Source of the DNA: CBDFGN01 sp965247065
GTDB taxonomy: Bacteria > Bacteroidota > Bacteroidia > Cytophagales > Cyclobacteriaceae
Direction of reading: 5' to 3'
Assembly: GCA_965247065.1 (NCBI GenBank)
Contig: CBDFGN010000006.1
Coordinates: 4,216,001-4,280,000, forward strand
Length of the DNA: 64,000 bases
The translations under genes were made by a program, and so were the position numbers. Numbering within the stretch: the first letter of the stretch is position 1; each line of letters starts with the position of its first letter. This document shows, in pieces, positions 17,962 to 27,811 of the stretch. The notes beneath the pieces were generated by a model. The model made no database searches and was not told the origin of the DNA. It worked only from the letters and a program-made list of their open reading frames with translations.

Positions 17962-18915
17962 TTAGTCAGCTTTGGGCGAGTAATTGTAGTCATTCTCAAT
18001 TTCAATCGCCTGCGGCTCGGACCAGGTACCGTTTTCCTGTTTAGAACTAATGGACACGCCGGCCCTCATTTTTCCGTTTTTTGTATATTGGTTCCCTAAC
18101 AACAGGACCAAATTGTTCCCGTCCTCAGATACAGAGCTGATATAATTGGGTCCTTTGGTATTTAAAGCGCCACCCAGATTCTGAGCTTCTTTCCACTCTT
18201 TTTTTTCCTCATCCCATTCGGAATACCAAATGTCCTCGTAATCGTCGATCCCACCCACGTTATCCGGGTGATTGGCCCGGCTGAAAAACAGGGTCTTTCC
18301 GTCAGCAGAGAGAAGGGGACTGTGCTCGGTATAACGGCTGTTGACATTTTCGCTCAACCTTTCAGTCTCTAGCTCCATATTGACATTGGCCGCGATCTGA
18401 ATCGAAACACTTATCGGAATATTGGAATCAGACATCCCGATTGCATCGATGCTGTTTTCGCCTGGAACGGCCTTTCCGTCGACTACTATCTTAATGGCAT
18501 AAACCTCATGCTCGGTTATCGGGAAGAATATATTGAGCATCCTGGCAGTCAGTGGGATCGGTCTGGGTTCAAGGGTGAACATCAGATATTCATTGTCCCG
18601 GGCATCATATGTGAAGACCTGGTATACGGCACCCGGAGTCAATGATTCATGAACCGCAATTTGCTGAATACGAACCGGAGTCTTATACCCAACTTTTATG
18701 AAGTCGGTTCGATCATTTCTTCTTGGGGACCAGGCGTTGGGATTGTCCCCGCCTGTGAGCGGCACGTTGGGCTTGCCCAGGGCCTGCTCGGCCGAGTATT
18801 GCAGCGGACTTAACTGTGTGGATGATTCTATCACGCGGTCAGCCCAGTAGATATCTTGACTAAAGAGCAAGCAGCTGGAAGAAAAGAACGTACATGCCAG
18901 TAATAATTTCCGCAT
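17962..18915 (-). pseudogene. N-terminal half of an interrupted OmpA-family protein
   Basis: 317 residues with signal peptide (LLLACTFFSSSCLLFSQ), an N-terminal beta-rich domain (SAEQALGKPNVPLTGGDNPN, resembling a discoidin-like fold by eye) and the first PD40-type propeller blades (HSPLLSADGKTLFFSR). It ends SPKAD followed by TAA at 17964-17962, with the reading frame continuing uninterrupted as TAC ATG GCC. A Tyr codon (TAC or TAT) changed to TAA explains the break. The truncated product would lack the peptidoglycan-binding OmpA domain. Gene 39 bp downstream of a second, intact OmpA gene. Confidence 0.8.
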
Positions 18916-18953
18916 TGGGCTTATGTTAGGTGATAGTTCAAAAATTTGACGCT

Positions 18954-19658
18954 TTAGTCAACGACTCTTACCTCCACTCTTCTATTCCTTCGTCTGCCAT
19001 CATCTGTTCGGTCTCGGGTAATTGGCTGAGAGCCTCCAAAAGCCTTCAGAAGAATTCGATCTTTCTTGACCCCCTTTTTGACCAAATACTTCTTGACTTC
19101 CTCGACTCGGCCTTGCGACAATTTCAGGTTAGCCTGGGCATTTCCGGCAAAATCGGTATGGCCTTCAAGTTGAACCGTGATCGTTGATCGATCATGCATC
19201 ATTTTGGCAAGGCCATCAAGTTCTTCGTGAGAGGAGGCGGAGATATCTGCCTTGCCGGTTGAGAAAATTAGATTATCCAACTTGATGATTTCGTGGGTTC
19301 CGGCAGGGTTGAGTTCAAAATCTCGTTCGAATTCACCACCATCATTCAACCGATCAACGGTTATCTTGGTCGCAAGATCGTTGTACCCAGCGGCGTTGAC
19401 TTTTATGTTGTATTCCGCATTCTTGATCATGAACATCTGATACTCACCTTGCTGGTCGGATTGCGCCACGCCCATATCATCGCTATAGGGTAATTTTTCA
19501 TAGATGATGTTGGCTGCCACGGGCTCCTTAGTTTTACTATTGATGACTTTTCCCAAAACTTTAACCACCGTATCGGCATTAGTTTCGACACAAAGTCCAA
19601 TCCCTGGCAGGATCAATAGCTGAAGGAAAATAGCCAAAAAACTGCCCAGTAATTTCAT
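18954..19658 (-). CDS. OmpA-family protein with carboxypeptidase-regulatory-like domain
   Basis: 234 residues. Signal peptide (LLGSFLAIFLQLLILPGIG), a CarboxypepD-reg-like beta sandwich (VLGKVINSKTKEPVAANIIY) and a C-terminal OmpA domain (LDNLIFSTGKADISASSHEE, LEGHTDFAGNAQANLKLSQG, RRRNRRVEVRV) that binds peptidoglycan non-covalently. ATG 19658 is preferred to an in-frame start at 19697 because it begins at the signal peptide. It is the paralogue of the C-terminal half of the interrupted OmpA gene immediately downstream and might cover part of its role. Confidence 0.85.
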   Translation of the reverse strand: MKLLGSFLAIFLQLLILPGIGLCVETNADTVVKVLGKVINSKTKEPVAANIIYEKLPYSDDMGVAQSDQQGEYQMFMIKNAEYNIKVNAAGYNDLATKITVDRLNDGGEFERDFELNPAGTHEIIKLDNLIFSTGKADISASSHEELDGLAKMMHDRSTITVQLEGHTDFAGNAQANLKLSQGRVEEVKKYLVKKGVKKDRILLKAFGGSQPITRDRTDDGRRRNRRVEVRVVD

Positions 19659-19755
19659 GTTTGCTGTAATTTGAACCAAATAACTAAAAAATAACATATC
19701 CTCAAAATTTTATATTCTATATTAAGAAGACAATAACCTTACCAAAAATCTCGGC

Positions 19756-22050
19756 CTAATCCAGCGATTTTCGATTGAAGAGGATGTACCCTAAGTGGAA
19801 GAGAAAACCTAGTTGGTTTTGGGGGTCGTCGTAGTAGTTCACTCCGATACTTATCGGGCCGAAGGGAGTATGATATGCCAAGCCAGCAGTAGCGGCAAAA
19901 AATATCTTGCTCACTTCGGAGTTCAAATTGGGAACTTGTTCAGGTGACTGTTCGATGAGTTGAAATGGCCTGAACGCGTAGCCTTCAAATCGCAGGTCAA
20001 GGTTGTTGCCTATTATCCAGACGTTTCGAATTCCCATCGCCAAATAGTCATAGGCCCTGAAGTTTTCCAGTAATAGAGTCCGACTGTCTTGAAGGGGGTA
20101 AAATGCTGGGGCGTTTATAATGGAGCCCACGTAGTTGGAGAAAAAGGGTTGATTGGAAACCACAGCTTCCCCGTAGTATCCGTATCGAAAGATGCCGGTA
20201 CCAAAATATTGTTCTCCCGAGACCCTGCTCCTAAACCACGAATGGTCCTGCTGATTGGGACCCCTGGACGAGGTCGTTCCCGGCGTGTATTGCTCATGGC
20301 CATTAAAGTAATCAACTGAGGCCGACAAAGCGCCTCCAGCTGAAGAATACTGCTTTCGGTTCAGGTTGCTTCGGGTATAGATGATCCCGGCTCGGAAACC
20401 CGAAAATTCTAACAGGTCCAGCGTATCGGACGAGACAAAATCGGAGTTGTTGCTATATTGATCGGTATTGTTGAAGTAAGATCCGTTAACCTCAACCCGG
20501 CTTTTTTTTCCAGATGGAAGTCCCAGAGTCAAGCCTACCCGACGATCAATCTGCTTTAAGACTGTGGCAGGATTGTCATTAAGGATCAACTCTTCCGCGT
20601 TGAAGTAGTCCCAATCATTGTAAGTGAATTCCGGTTGCAGGTAGAACTGACTACGGGTAGCAAAGGACAATCGGCTCGACGCGTGAGCCGATTGATAGAA
20701 TCGGCCAGTGTGAAAATTCAACCGGTGATCGGACAGTATCTTGTTGAAGGTCCGATATTCTGCACCTAGAAACAAGGCACTGATGCTACGGCTGGAGATG
20801 TTTCCCCCCAGTTCGAAGTTTAAGGTGTTCCTGGGTTTACCTTCCAATTCGAAGACGAAGGCCTCATCTAATTGATCGTATTTGATATTAGGAAAAATGT
20901 CCTTGAAATGGTCCTCAGCAACGAGTTTGTAATATCCTGATTTGATGTCCGACGTGGTCAGGGTGGGCCTATCAGTTTGAAAACGTTTCATGATCCATTT
21001 TTTCTGGTTTTGGTTAAAACCGGACAGCTTGATTTTCTTAAACTGTAGGGGTTTGAGGCGAAGTATGTATTCATTTCGTTTGGTTGAGAGGTCCTCGCAC
21101 GATTGCTGGGCCTTGATTTTTGATCGAAGTTCCTGCACCTTTCTGGTTCCGGCTGTATACCCGCTATCAATCAAAGCCTGGGCTCGCCTAAAATCGAATG
21201 CCGAAAAATCCTCAATATCAGGTTCAATATAAACACCGGTTTCCCCCAAGTCTGCGGTATCCGACTTGTCCAATAACATGAATAACAAAGACTGTGATAG
21301 GAGCTTCTCATCCTCATCATAGGGATATTCGGCAAACTTTTTGGATGACACATTTACTCCGATTATTACGTCTGGATCAAATTCTTTCTCGGCCACATCC
21401 ACGGGGAAGTTATTGTAAAGACCTCCATCGAAAAGGTATTGCCCATTTACTTTGATGGGCCTATAAATAAACGGAACGGCGAATGTGGCTCTGACCGCCT
21501 TGTTCAATTCTCCACTATCCAGAGTTACCTCTGACTGGGTAAAGACCTCAGCGGCTACCGTACGAAATGGTATAAATAAACTATCAAAGTCATAGCCGGC
21601 TGCTTCAGATGCCTGTGCCGTTAACTCTGCCAGGGCAAAGTTTATGGCAAGGTCGTTACCGATTCGGGTTTTGAATGAGGAGGTGAACGTAGAATCAAAG
21701 TCAAGGTCAAATGAAAACCATGCTGGAGTTGGATCTTGCTGGTTATAATAAAGGTTATAATGGTCGCTACCCTGACCGTTTAACCATTTTTGCAAGCGGG
21801 AAGATGTGAAGATCTGCTCCATTTCAACAGGGGATAAGCCGGATGCGTAGGCCGCTTCAACGATTCCGCCTATGGATGTGCCAACCACATAGTCAATGGG
21901 AATACCGTTTTCTTCCAGTGCCTTAAGAACACCTATGTGGGCAAGCCCCTTGGCTCCACCGCCGCTCAAAACGACCCCTACCCGCTGACCCAGCAACGGG
22001 GTAGCGAGCAAAAGTAGTAAGGACAACAATCGGACATTAAGCCAATTCAT
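19756..22050 (-). CDS. Patatin-like phospholipase with C-terminal outer-membrane barrel
   Basis: 764 residues. Signal peptide (LLSLLLLLATPLLGQ), then a patatin domain with oxyanion loop SGGGAKGLAHIGVL, nucleophile elbow GTSIGG and catalytic Asp in DGGLYNNFPVDVA. A POTRA-like segment follows (FKKIKLSGFNQNQKKWIMK), then an Omp85-type beta barrel with alternating aromatic strands to a terminal LFHLGYILFN. This is the architecture of type Vd autotransporters such as PlpD, in which the lipase may stay surface-bound in Bacteroidota. ATG 22050 is used; a GTG lies one codon upstream. Confidence 0.88.
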   Translation of the reverse strand: MNWLNVRLLSLLLLLATPLLGQRVGVVLSGGGAKGLAHIGVLKALEENGIPIDYVVGTSIGGIVEAAYASGLSPVEMEQIFTSSRLQKWLNGQGSDHYNLYYNQQDPTPAWFSFDLDFDSTFTSSFKTRIGNDLAINFALAELTAQASEAAGYDFDSLFIPFRTVAAEVFTQSEVTLDSGELNKAVRATFAVPFIYRPIKVNGQYLFDGGLYNNFPVDVAEKEFDPDVIIGVNVSSKKFAEYPYDEDEKLLSQSLLFMLLDKSDTADLGETGVYIEPDIEDFSAFDFRRAQALIDSGYTAGTRKVQELRSKIKAQQSCEDLSTKRNEYILRLKPLQFKKIKLSGFNQNQKKWIMKRFQTDRPTLTTSDIKSGYYKLVAEDHFKDIFPNIKYDQLDEAFVFELEGKPRNTLNFELGGNISSRSISALFLGAEYRTFNKILSDHRLNFHTGRFYQSAHASSRLSFATRSQFYLQPEFTYNDWDYFNAEELILNDNPATVLKQIDRRVGLTLGLPSGKKSRVEVNGSYFNNTDQYSNNSDFVSSDTLDLLEFSGFRAGIIYTRSNLNRKQYSSAGGALSASVDYFNGHEQYTPGTTSSRGPNQQDHSWFRSRVSGEQYFGTGIFRYGYYGEAVVSNQPFFSNYVGSIINAPAFYPLQDSRTLLLENFRAYDYLAMGIRNVWIIGNNLDLRFEGYAFRPFQLIEQSPEQVPNLNSEVSKIFFAATAGLAYHTPFGPISIGVNYYDDPQNQLGFLFHLGYILFNRKSLD

Positions 22051-22137
22051 CACAGGTTCATTTCTTGGCTAAGAGATAAATCAAAAAGAACGCCGGAGAT
22101 TTCCGTCGGGATTCTTTAATAAATGGAAGTTGCTCGT

Positions 22138-23427
22138 CTAATGTAACCCTCTGACCTGCGCTGCGACTTGAGAAGAATGCTCCGGGAAGGCAATTGAGTA
22201 CAAGCTTTGCATAACCCGGTCACGATGTAAATGGTATTCTGGCAAATGATCCTCGGAGATAGGTTCTGAGGGAGGTATATAGACTTTCAAGGCATCGACC
22301 TGCCTGCCGTTCTTCCAAAACCGATAACACACGTGATTACCGGTGGCTAAGCCGGTGCTTCCAACATATCCGATGGTTTGCCCCATTTTTACTCGTACTC
22401 CCGGTCTTATTCCACGGGCGACTTTGTGCATATGCAAATACTGGCTAGCATAGGTTCCGTTATGCTTGATCTTTACGAAATTGCCATTATACATTCCATA
22501 TTTGGCCTCTTCTATAATACCATCCCCTACTGAGCGTATTGGAGTGCCCCTGGGCGCGACATAGTCAGTTCCCAGATGCGATTTGTATCTTTTCAAAACG
22601 GGGTGATATCGACGTCCCGAATATCGGGATGAGATTCTGGTATATTCAATTGGAGCTCGCAAAAAGGCCTTTCTAAGGCTAAGTCCCATTTGATCAAAGA
22701 AGTCCTCTCCGTTGCCCTGATCGTAATTGATTGCATAATACTGATTGTCAAAGTGCTCAAAATAGGCCCCTAGAATTCTCCCTAACCCAACCGGCTTTCC
22801 TTCTGTATACGTCTCCTCATAGATCAATTTGAACCGATCTCCCTTTTGAATCCGAAAAAAATCGATCTGCCAGCCGAATACATCCACCAAATCGTTGACA
22901 AGGTGTGGGCTTGAATTCTGGGCCATCATTTCCTCGTAAAGAGAGTTCGTTATGACCCCCGTTAAAGTCCTCTCAACAGTATCGACTTTTCGCAAGCCTT
23001 TGAACACATTTACGGAATCCTGAAAGTTGAACACCACGAATTCCACCGGGTTTGGCTCATAAACAAGCAATCTTGCGGTTTTCTGCGAGTCAAGTTCGCA
23101 GATCACCGTATATTTTTTGTTAACACCAATCTTGCGAATGTCGAATACTCCTTTTGATTTTATTGTTAGTTGATGGATATCGGTCGATGCAATATTGTAA
23201 TCGCTCAATATCTCGGCCAGATTCTGATTGCGTCGAACTTTGCTTTCAATCACCAATAAGGAATCCACAACCACCCCAAAGACCTTTTTTTGGGGCCTGA
23301 TTACAATAGATTCCAGCTGCTTAGGTGGGTATATTTTAGGTTCAAATGGCGCCATCCAGGAATCCTGGAATTCCACCGCCAGGACCCCTGCAAGAACTGC
23401 CAAATAAATAAAATCTTTCCCCTTCAT
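22138..23427 (-). CDS. M23 (LytM-type) peptidase with degenerate zinc motif
   Basis: 429 residues with an N-terminal signal anchor, a middle region of OapA/LysM-like character (RRNQNLAEILSDYNI) and a C-terminal LytM domain: SHLGTDYVAPRGTPI (first H and D zinc ligands), YLHMHKVA (catalytic His) and GNHVCYRFWKNG, where the canonical HLH reads H-V-C. The third zinc ligand is thus Cys rather than His. I recall the VC(Y/F)RFWKNG form from other Bacteroidota M23 proteins. Cys can ligate zinc, so activity on peptidoglycan cross-links is possible but not certain; a regulatory (amidase-activating) role is the alternative. Confidence 0.85.
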   Translation of the reverse strand: MKGKDFIYLAVLAGVLAVEFQDSWMAPFEPKIYPPKQLESIVIRPQKKVFGVVVDSLLVIESKVRRNQNLAEILSDYNIASTDIHQLTIKSKGVFDIRKIGVNKKYTVICELDSQKTARLLVYEPNPVEFVVFNFQDSVNVFKGLRKVDTVERTLTGVITNSLYEEMMAQNSSPHLVNDLVDVFGWQIDFFRIQKGDRFKLIYEETYTEGKPVGLGRILGAYFEHFDNQYYAINYDQGNGEDFFDQMGLSLRKAFLRAPIEYTRISSRYSGRRYHPVLKRYKSHLGTDYVAPRGTPIRSVGDGIIEEAKYGMYNGNFVKIKHNGTYASQYLHMHKVARGIRPGVRVKMGQTIGYVGSTGLATGNHVCYRFWKNGRQVDALKVYIPPSEPISEDHLPEYHLHRDRVMQSLYSIAFPEHSSQVAAQVRGLH

Positions 23428-23493
23428 TTGGGCAATTAAGCTCAGTTAGGGGCCAAAAGAACGCCAAAAAATAGGAAAAACAAAATAATCCGT

Positions 23494-25614
23494 CTATTCA
23501 AGCCTCTTTGAGGAGGCCACCTCCTGAGGAGAGTCGGAGTAGTTCTTGGAACGGTAAGCGGCTAGCCCTTCATCTAAAAAGCGCACAAAATTCTTAATGT
23601 CGAGGTTGTAGGCTCCTGGGCTAACCAGCAATTCCTCGTCCGCTCCAAGGAGAACATAGTAGGGCTGGGCATTGTTGTTGAAACGAGTGATTTGGAAATC
23701 CGCATTTTGCCTTCCAATCGTCTTTTTAATTTTGCCGTCGTAGCTTGACTGGTACCAGGCGGATTCCGGAAGCTCAGTCTTTTCATCCACGTATAAGGCC
23801 ACTACGACATAATTGCCGGTTAGCCTCTCCAGAACCTCCGGTTCAGACCATACCCGGGCTTCCATCTCTCGACAATTGACACAGCCATGTCCGGTAAAGT
23901 CTATGAATAAAGGCTTTGATTGCTCACGGGCACACCCCAGAGCTTGTTGATAATCAAAATATCCCTGAATCCCATGAGGCCAGTACAGGAGATGGGAGTA
24001 TTTCGGTTCACTGCATAACCCTGTGGTACCGAGAAGTGGGGAGGAGCGCTTCTCTCTTAGTATGTCGGCCACGGCGAAGTCATGCGAGGACATGGGTGGG
24101 AGGTAACCGGCAAGGGCCTTTAAGGGAGCCCCGAACATTCCAGGTGCCAGGTAAGCGACAAATGCAAAGCTGATTATAGCCATCACTAGGCGAGGAATAC
24201 TGACGATTTTGAGGTCTGAATCATTCGGTAGCCTAATTTTTCCTAACAGATAAAAGCCAATCAAAGTAAATATGACGATCCAGATTGCCAGGTAAATTTC
24301 CCGGTCTAGAATTCCCCAATGATAAGCCTGGTCGGCGATACTCAGGAATTTAAAGGCAAAAGCAAGCTCAAGGAAACCCAGTACCACCTTCACCGAATTT
24401 AGCCAGCCTCCGGATTTTGGCAGGTTGCTTATCCAACCGGGGAAAATCGCGAATAGTCCAAATGGAATAGCAAAGGCCATCGAAAAGGCAAACATCCCCA
24501 GTATTGGCTTTATGACCATTCCACCGGCAGCTTCCACCAAAATCGTACCGACCAACGGTCCTGTGCAGGAAAAGGAAACCAGCACTAGTGTGAAGGCCAT
24601 AAAGAATACCCCCCCATAACCTCCGCTGTCGGCCTTGCGATCCATTTTGTTGACAAAGGAGTTGGGCAGATTGATTTCAAACAAGCCCAGAAAGGAAAGA
24701 CCGAATACAACAAAGACCAGGAAAAAGATGACATTCGGGATCCAGTTAGTGGCCAATTCATTTGCCATTTCAGCTCCCATAAATGGAGCCAGAACCGAAC
24801 CGGTCAAAGTATAAATAACGATTATGCAGAGGCTATAGAACAGGGCTTTCCCGATTCCTTTTTTACCCCGACCATCTGCTCCTTTGGAAAAGTATGTAAC
24901 CGTCATTGGAATCATTGGGAACACACAAGGTGTTAACAGCGCGGCCAAACCGGCAAGAAACGCAACGATCATAAATGTCAACAGCGAATAAGGAGAATAG
25001 GCATCGCGCTGACGCAGAAATCCTGTCTCAACGTCCGGAGTGCTTAGAACGACCTCGGGGGCCATCGCCTCCACTCCTGCAACCGAGGCTTCAGGCCCCC
25101 CCGGACCGGGGGAAGAGCCAACGAAATCGACCCATGTGAATTCGTCCTGGAACGGAATGCACTTTCCGTCGACATCGGTGCAAACCTGGTAGGCGTAATC
25201 GCCGGCTAGTTTCAGATCTGATCCCAAAATCCGAATTGTTTGCCGTAGCTCGGCTGTGGGCATAAAGTACGAGATCTCTCCCTTCCATAGGCTGTCGTAT
25301 TTGCGCTTGGCTCCTATGGGTTGAATTTCGCGGACCAACTCATAACTGGGATCTGGTTGAAAGTTGAAGGTCGTAATCATGGGTCCCAGGTCGGGGTCAA
25401 AGTCGGTAGAATAGAGATACCAATCGGGAATGAGGTCGACCCTAAAAATAAGATCTATCTCATCACCGGTTTGGTAGTCGAATTTCGACAAGTCGTAAGA
25501 CCAGGAAGCTGGCTGTAGTATCTGAGCCCGCCCGGTTTGGGTAGCTAAAAGCATCACACACAGCGATGCAAATACCATCCATTTGCTCAAACTTTTTGCC
25601 ATTAGAAAGTTCAT
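23494..25614 (-). CDS. dsbD: DsbD-like thiol:disulfide interchange protein
   Basis: About 706 residues. Signal peptide, N-terminal periplasmic DsbD-alpha-like domain (with CTDVDGKCIPFQDEF carrying a Cys pair), eight-helix membrane domain with the electron-relay cysteines in LLTPCVFPMIPMTV and SCTGPLVGTILVEAAGG, and a C-terminal thioredoxin domain with CVNC in GHGCVNCREMEARVW. Carries reducing equivalents from cytoplasmic thioredoxin to the periplasm. It could supply the TlpA-like and redoxin proteins of this window. Start ATG 25614 is chosen because AGGCG sits 6 bp before it; an in-frame ATG at 25662 has no such site. Confidence 0.9.
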   Translation of the reverse strand: MNFLMAKSLSKWMVFASLCVMLLATQTGRAQILQPASWSYDLSKFDYQTGDEIDLIFRVDLIPDWYLYSTDFDPDLGPMITTFNFQPDPSYELVREIQPIGAKRKYDSLWKGEISYFMPTAELRQTIRILGSDLKLAGDYAYQVCTDVDGKCIPFQDEFTWVDFVGSSPGPGGPEASVAGVEAMAPEVVLSTPDVETGFLRQRDAYSPYSLLTFMIVAFLAGLAALLTPCVFPMIPMTVTYFSKGADGRGKKGIGKALFYSLCIIVIYTLTGSVLAPFMGAEMANELATNWIPNVIFFLVFVVFGLSFLGLFEINLPNSFVNKMDRKADSGGYGGVFFMAFTLVLVSFSCTGPLVGTILVEAAGGMVIKPILGMFAFSMAFAIPFGLFAIFPGWISNLPKSGGWLNSVKVVLGFLELAFAFKFLSIADQAYHWGILDREIYLAIWIVIFTLIGFYLLGKIRLPNDSDLKIVSIPRLVMAIISFAFVAYLAPGMFGAPLKALAGYLPPMSSHDFAVADILREKRSSPLLGTTGLCSEPKYSHLLYWPHGIQGYFDYQQALGCAREQSKPLFIDFTGHGCVNCREMEARVWSEPEVLERLTGNYVVVALYVDEKTELPESAWYQSSYDGKIKKTIGRQNADFQITRFNNNAQPYYVLLGADEELLVSPGAYNLDIKNFVRFLDEGLAAYRSKNYSDSPQEVASSKRLE

Positions 25615-25695
25615 CGATTGCGCCTGGTGTAAATGTACGGCGTTCAGTTGATCCAGGTTCAATACCTGAACAGAACCAAACAGCCATTAGTTTGC

Positions 25696-27087
25696 TCAGA
25701 CCATGCAAATTTGTTGGTAATGCTTATAAAACAGAATTATAGTCTCAATACCCTTAAGATAGTTGTAGACCCCAAAGCTCTCATTCGGTGAGTGTATGGC
25801 ATCCTGACGAAGACCAAATCCCAGCATGATTGAATCAATGCCCAGCTCTTGCTGGAACAAGGATACAATCGGGATACTGCCCCCATCCCTGGTGGGGATT
25901 GGAGTTTTTCCCCATCCCTCCTCAAAAGCCAGAGCTGCCGCTTTAAAAGACTTAGAATCGGTAGGAAGTACGGCCGGCTCACCTCCGTGGTGAACTATGA
26001 TCTTTACTTTTGTACCGGCCGGAGTTATGGATTCAATATGATTCTTGAATAGTTCGCTGATCTCGGCGCTGTTATGATGAGGTACCAATCGCATAGATAT
26101 CTTAGCATGAGCTTTGGCGGGCAGTACCGTCTTGGCGCCCTCACCAGTGTAACCGCCCCAAATACCATTCACATCCAGTGTTGGCCGAATCCCCACTCTT
26201 TCCAAAGTAGTGAATCCGTTTTCCCCCTGGACTTTGTCTATGTCCAATTCTTTCCGGTACTGATCCTGGTCAAACGGAATTTCATTCAATCGCTTGCGTT
26301 CGCTAGTCGAAAGATCTTCCACCTTGTCATAGAACCCGGGAATGGTAATGCGATTATTATCGTCCTTCAAAGAAGCAATCATCTGGCAAAGAACATTGAT
26401 TGGATTGGCTACAGCCCCACCGTACTCGCCTGAGTGAAGATCGCGATTTGGCCCGGTTAATTCAATCTCTATGTAGCTCATCCCCCGTAATCCAACCGTA
26501 ATCGATGGATCTTCGAGAGAATGTAGGGCTGTGTCCGAGATCAGCACCACATCCGCCATAAGCCGATCTGCATTCTGACTTACAAAAATCCCCAGGTTCT
26601 CGGATCCGACCTCTTCCTCTCCCTCCAACATGAACTTGAGGTTGCAAGGAAGTTCCCCTTCTTGCATCATGATCTCAAAGGCCTTCACATGCATATACAT
26701 TTGTCCTTTATCGTCGCAGGCTCCCCGGGCATAAATCCGGCCATCCACAATTGCAGGTTCAAAGGGGGGCGAATTCCAAAGTTCAAGTGGGTCCGCTGGT
26801 TGGACATCGTAATGACCATATATCAGGACGGTGGGCTTCTGGCTGCTTACAATTTTCTCGCCATATATTATTGGGTAGCCGGCGGTTTCGCAAACCTCTA
26901 CCCGGTCCGCACCAGCTTTCATCAGCTTTTGCTCCAAGTACGCAGCGGCTTTAAGGACGTCTGCCCGTCGTGTGGAATCCGCGCTTATTGATGGAATTCG
27001 AAGGAGTTCAAATAGCTCATCCAAATAACGTTGCTGGTTGTTCTCAATTATCGTTTGAAGATTTTGGGTTGTAAACTCTTGGGCCAT
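25696..27087 (-). CDS. M20 family dipeptidase
   Basis: 463 residues, cytoplasmic. The di-zinc aminopeptidase motifs are present: YGHYDVQPADP (first His-x-Asp), ARGACDDKGQMYMH (bridging Asp), LEGEEEVGSENLG (catalytic Glu pair), and the dimerisation domain with DLHSGEYGGAVANP. DGGSIPIVSLFQ and the closing IHSPNESFGVYN supply the last ligand His. This is the PepD/CNDP-like branch that cleaves dipeptides with broad specificity. No genetic link that narrows the substrate. Confidence 0.9.
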   Translation of the reverse strand: MAQEFTTQNLQTIIENNQQRYLDELFELLRIPSISADSTRRADVLKAAAYLEQKLMKAGADRVEVCETAGYPIIYGEKIVSSQKPTVLIYGHYDVQPADPLELWNSPPFEPAIVDGRIYARGACDDKGQMYMHVKAFEIMMQEGELPCNLKFMLEGEEEVGSENLGIFVSQNADRLMADVVLISDTALHSLEDPSITVGLRGMSYIEIELTGPNRDLHSGEYGGAVANPINVLCQMIASLKDDNNRITIPGFYDKVEDLSTSERKRLNEIPFDQDQYRKELDIDKVQGENGFTTLERVGIRPTLDVNGIWGGYTGEGAKTVLPAKAHAKISMRLVPHHNSAEISELFKNHIESITPAGTKVKIIVHHGGEPAVLPTDSKSFKAAALAFEEGWGKTPIPTRDGGSIPIVSLFQQELGIDSIMLGFGLRQDAIHSPNESFGVYNYLKGIETIILFYKHYQQICMV

Positions 27088-27127
27088 GTAATTGTCACTT
27101 GGATCGGTTTAGTACAAACTTAGCCAA

Positions 27128-27811
27128 TTATTTAGACTGGTCGGGCCCAGAGCGGAATACTGATGCTTTGTTTTCTTGTCCATTCAAAAGTCGTTTTATG
27201 TTCTCATGGTGAGTAACAACCACTAAAACGAAAACGGCCCCTCCGAAATAAATATACATATCACTAGGTGGCTTCAGTGCTGGAACTAAAAGCTGAAGAA
27301 CAGGAAAAGTTAAAGATGCCACCATGGAACTAAGAGAGACATATCGCGACAGGAACAAGGTAAATACAAACACTCCAATTGAAACAAGGGCGGCCAACGG
27401 ATGAAGGGCCAAGACCATACCAAGCAAGGTGGCCACGCCCTTACCTCCTTTGAATCCCAGGAACACTGGGAAAAGGTGACCTAATACCGCCACCAATCCG
27501 AAAAGGATTGACCATTCACTGGCATGGTCGGGAGGGAGGTTACGGCTGTAGATCAAGATAGACGGTATCGACGCCCCCAGATAACCCTTGGCTATATCCA
27601 AAGTTAGGACTATCGAGCCGGCCGTTTTACCGAGAACTCTGAAGGTGTTGGTGGCTCCCGGGTTTTTGCTTCCTTGTGCTCTTACGTCCACTCCGTAAAA
27701 AGCCTTTCCAATCCATACCGAAGAAGGTAGTGACCCTAAAAGATAGGCCAGGATTATTCCTGGAACCGTCCATAAGCTTTCCAATAGCTTACCGGGAAAG
27801 TGTGAGGTCAA
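27128..27811 (-). CDS. plsY: Acyl-phosphate:glycerol-3-phosphate acyltransferase PlsY
   Basis: 227 residues, polytopic inner-membrane enzyme making 1-acyl-glycerol-3-phosphate, first step of phospholipid synthesis with PlsX. Motif 1 LLGSLPSSVWIGK, motif 2 GSKNPGATNTFRVLG and motif 3 FLGFKGGKGVATLLG are all intact. It starts with TTG at 27811, whose TTGA overlaps the stop of the upstream 1655-residue gene by 4 bp, a translational-coupling arrangement. The C-terminal tail (HENIKRLLNGQENK) is typical of the family. Confidence 0.93.
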   Translation of the reverse strand: MTSHFPGKLLESLWTVPGIILAYLLGSLPSSVWIGKAFYGVDVRAQGSKNPGATNTFRVLGKTAGSIVLTLDIAKGYLGASIPSILIYSRNLPPDHASEWSILFGLVAVLGHLFPVFLGFKGGKGVATLLGMVLALHPLAALVSIGVFVFTLFLSRYVSLSSMVASLTFPVLQLLVPALKPPSDMYIYFGGAVFVLVVVTHHENIKRLLNGQENKASVFRSGPDQSK

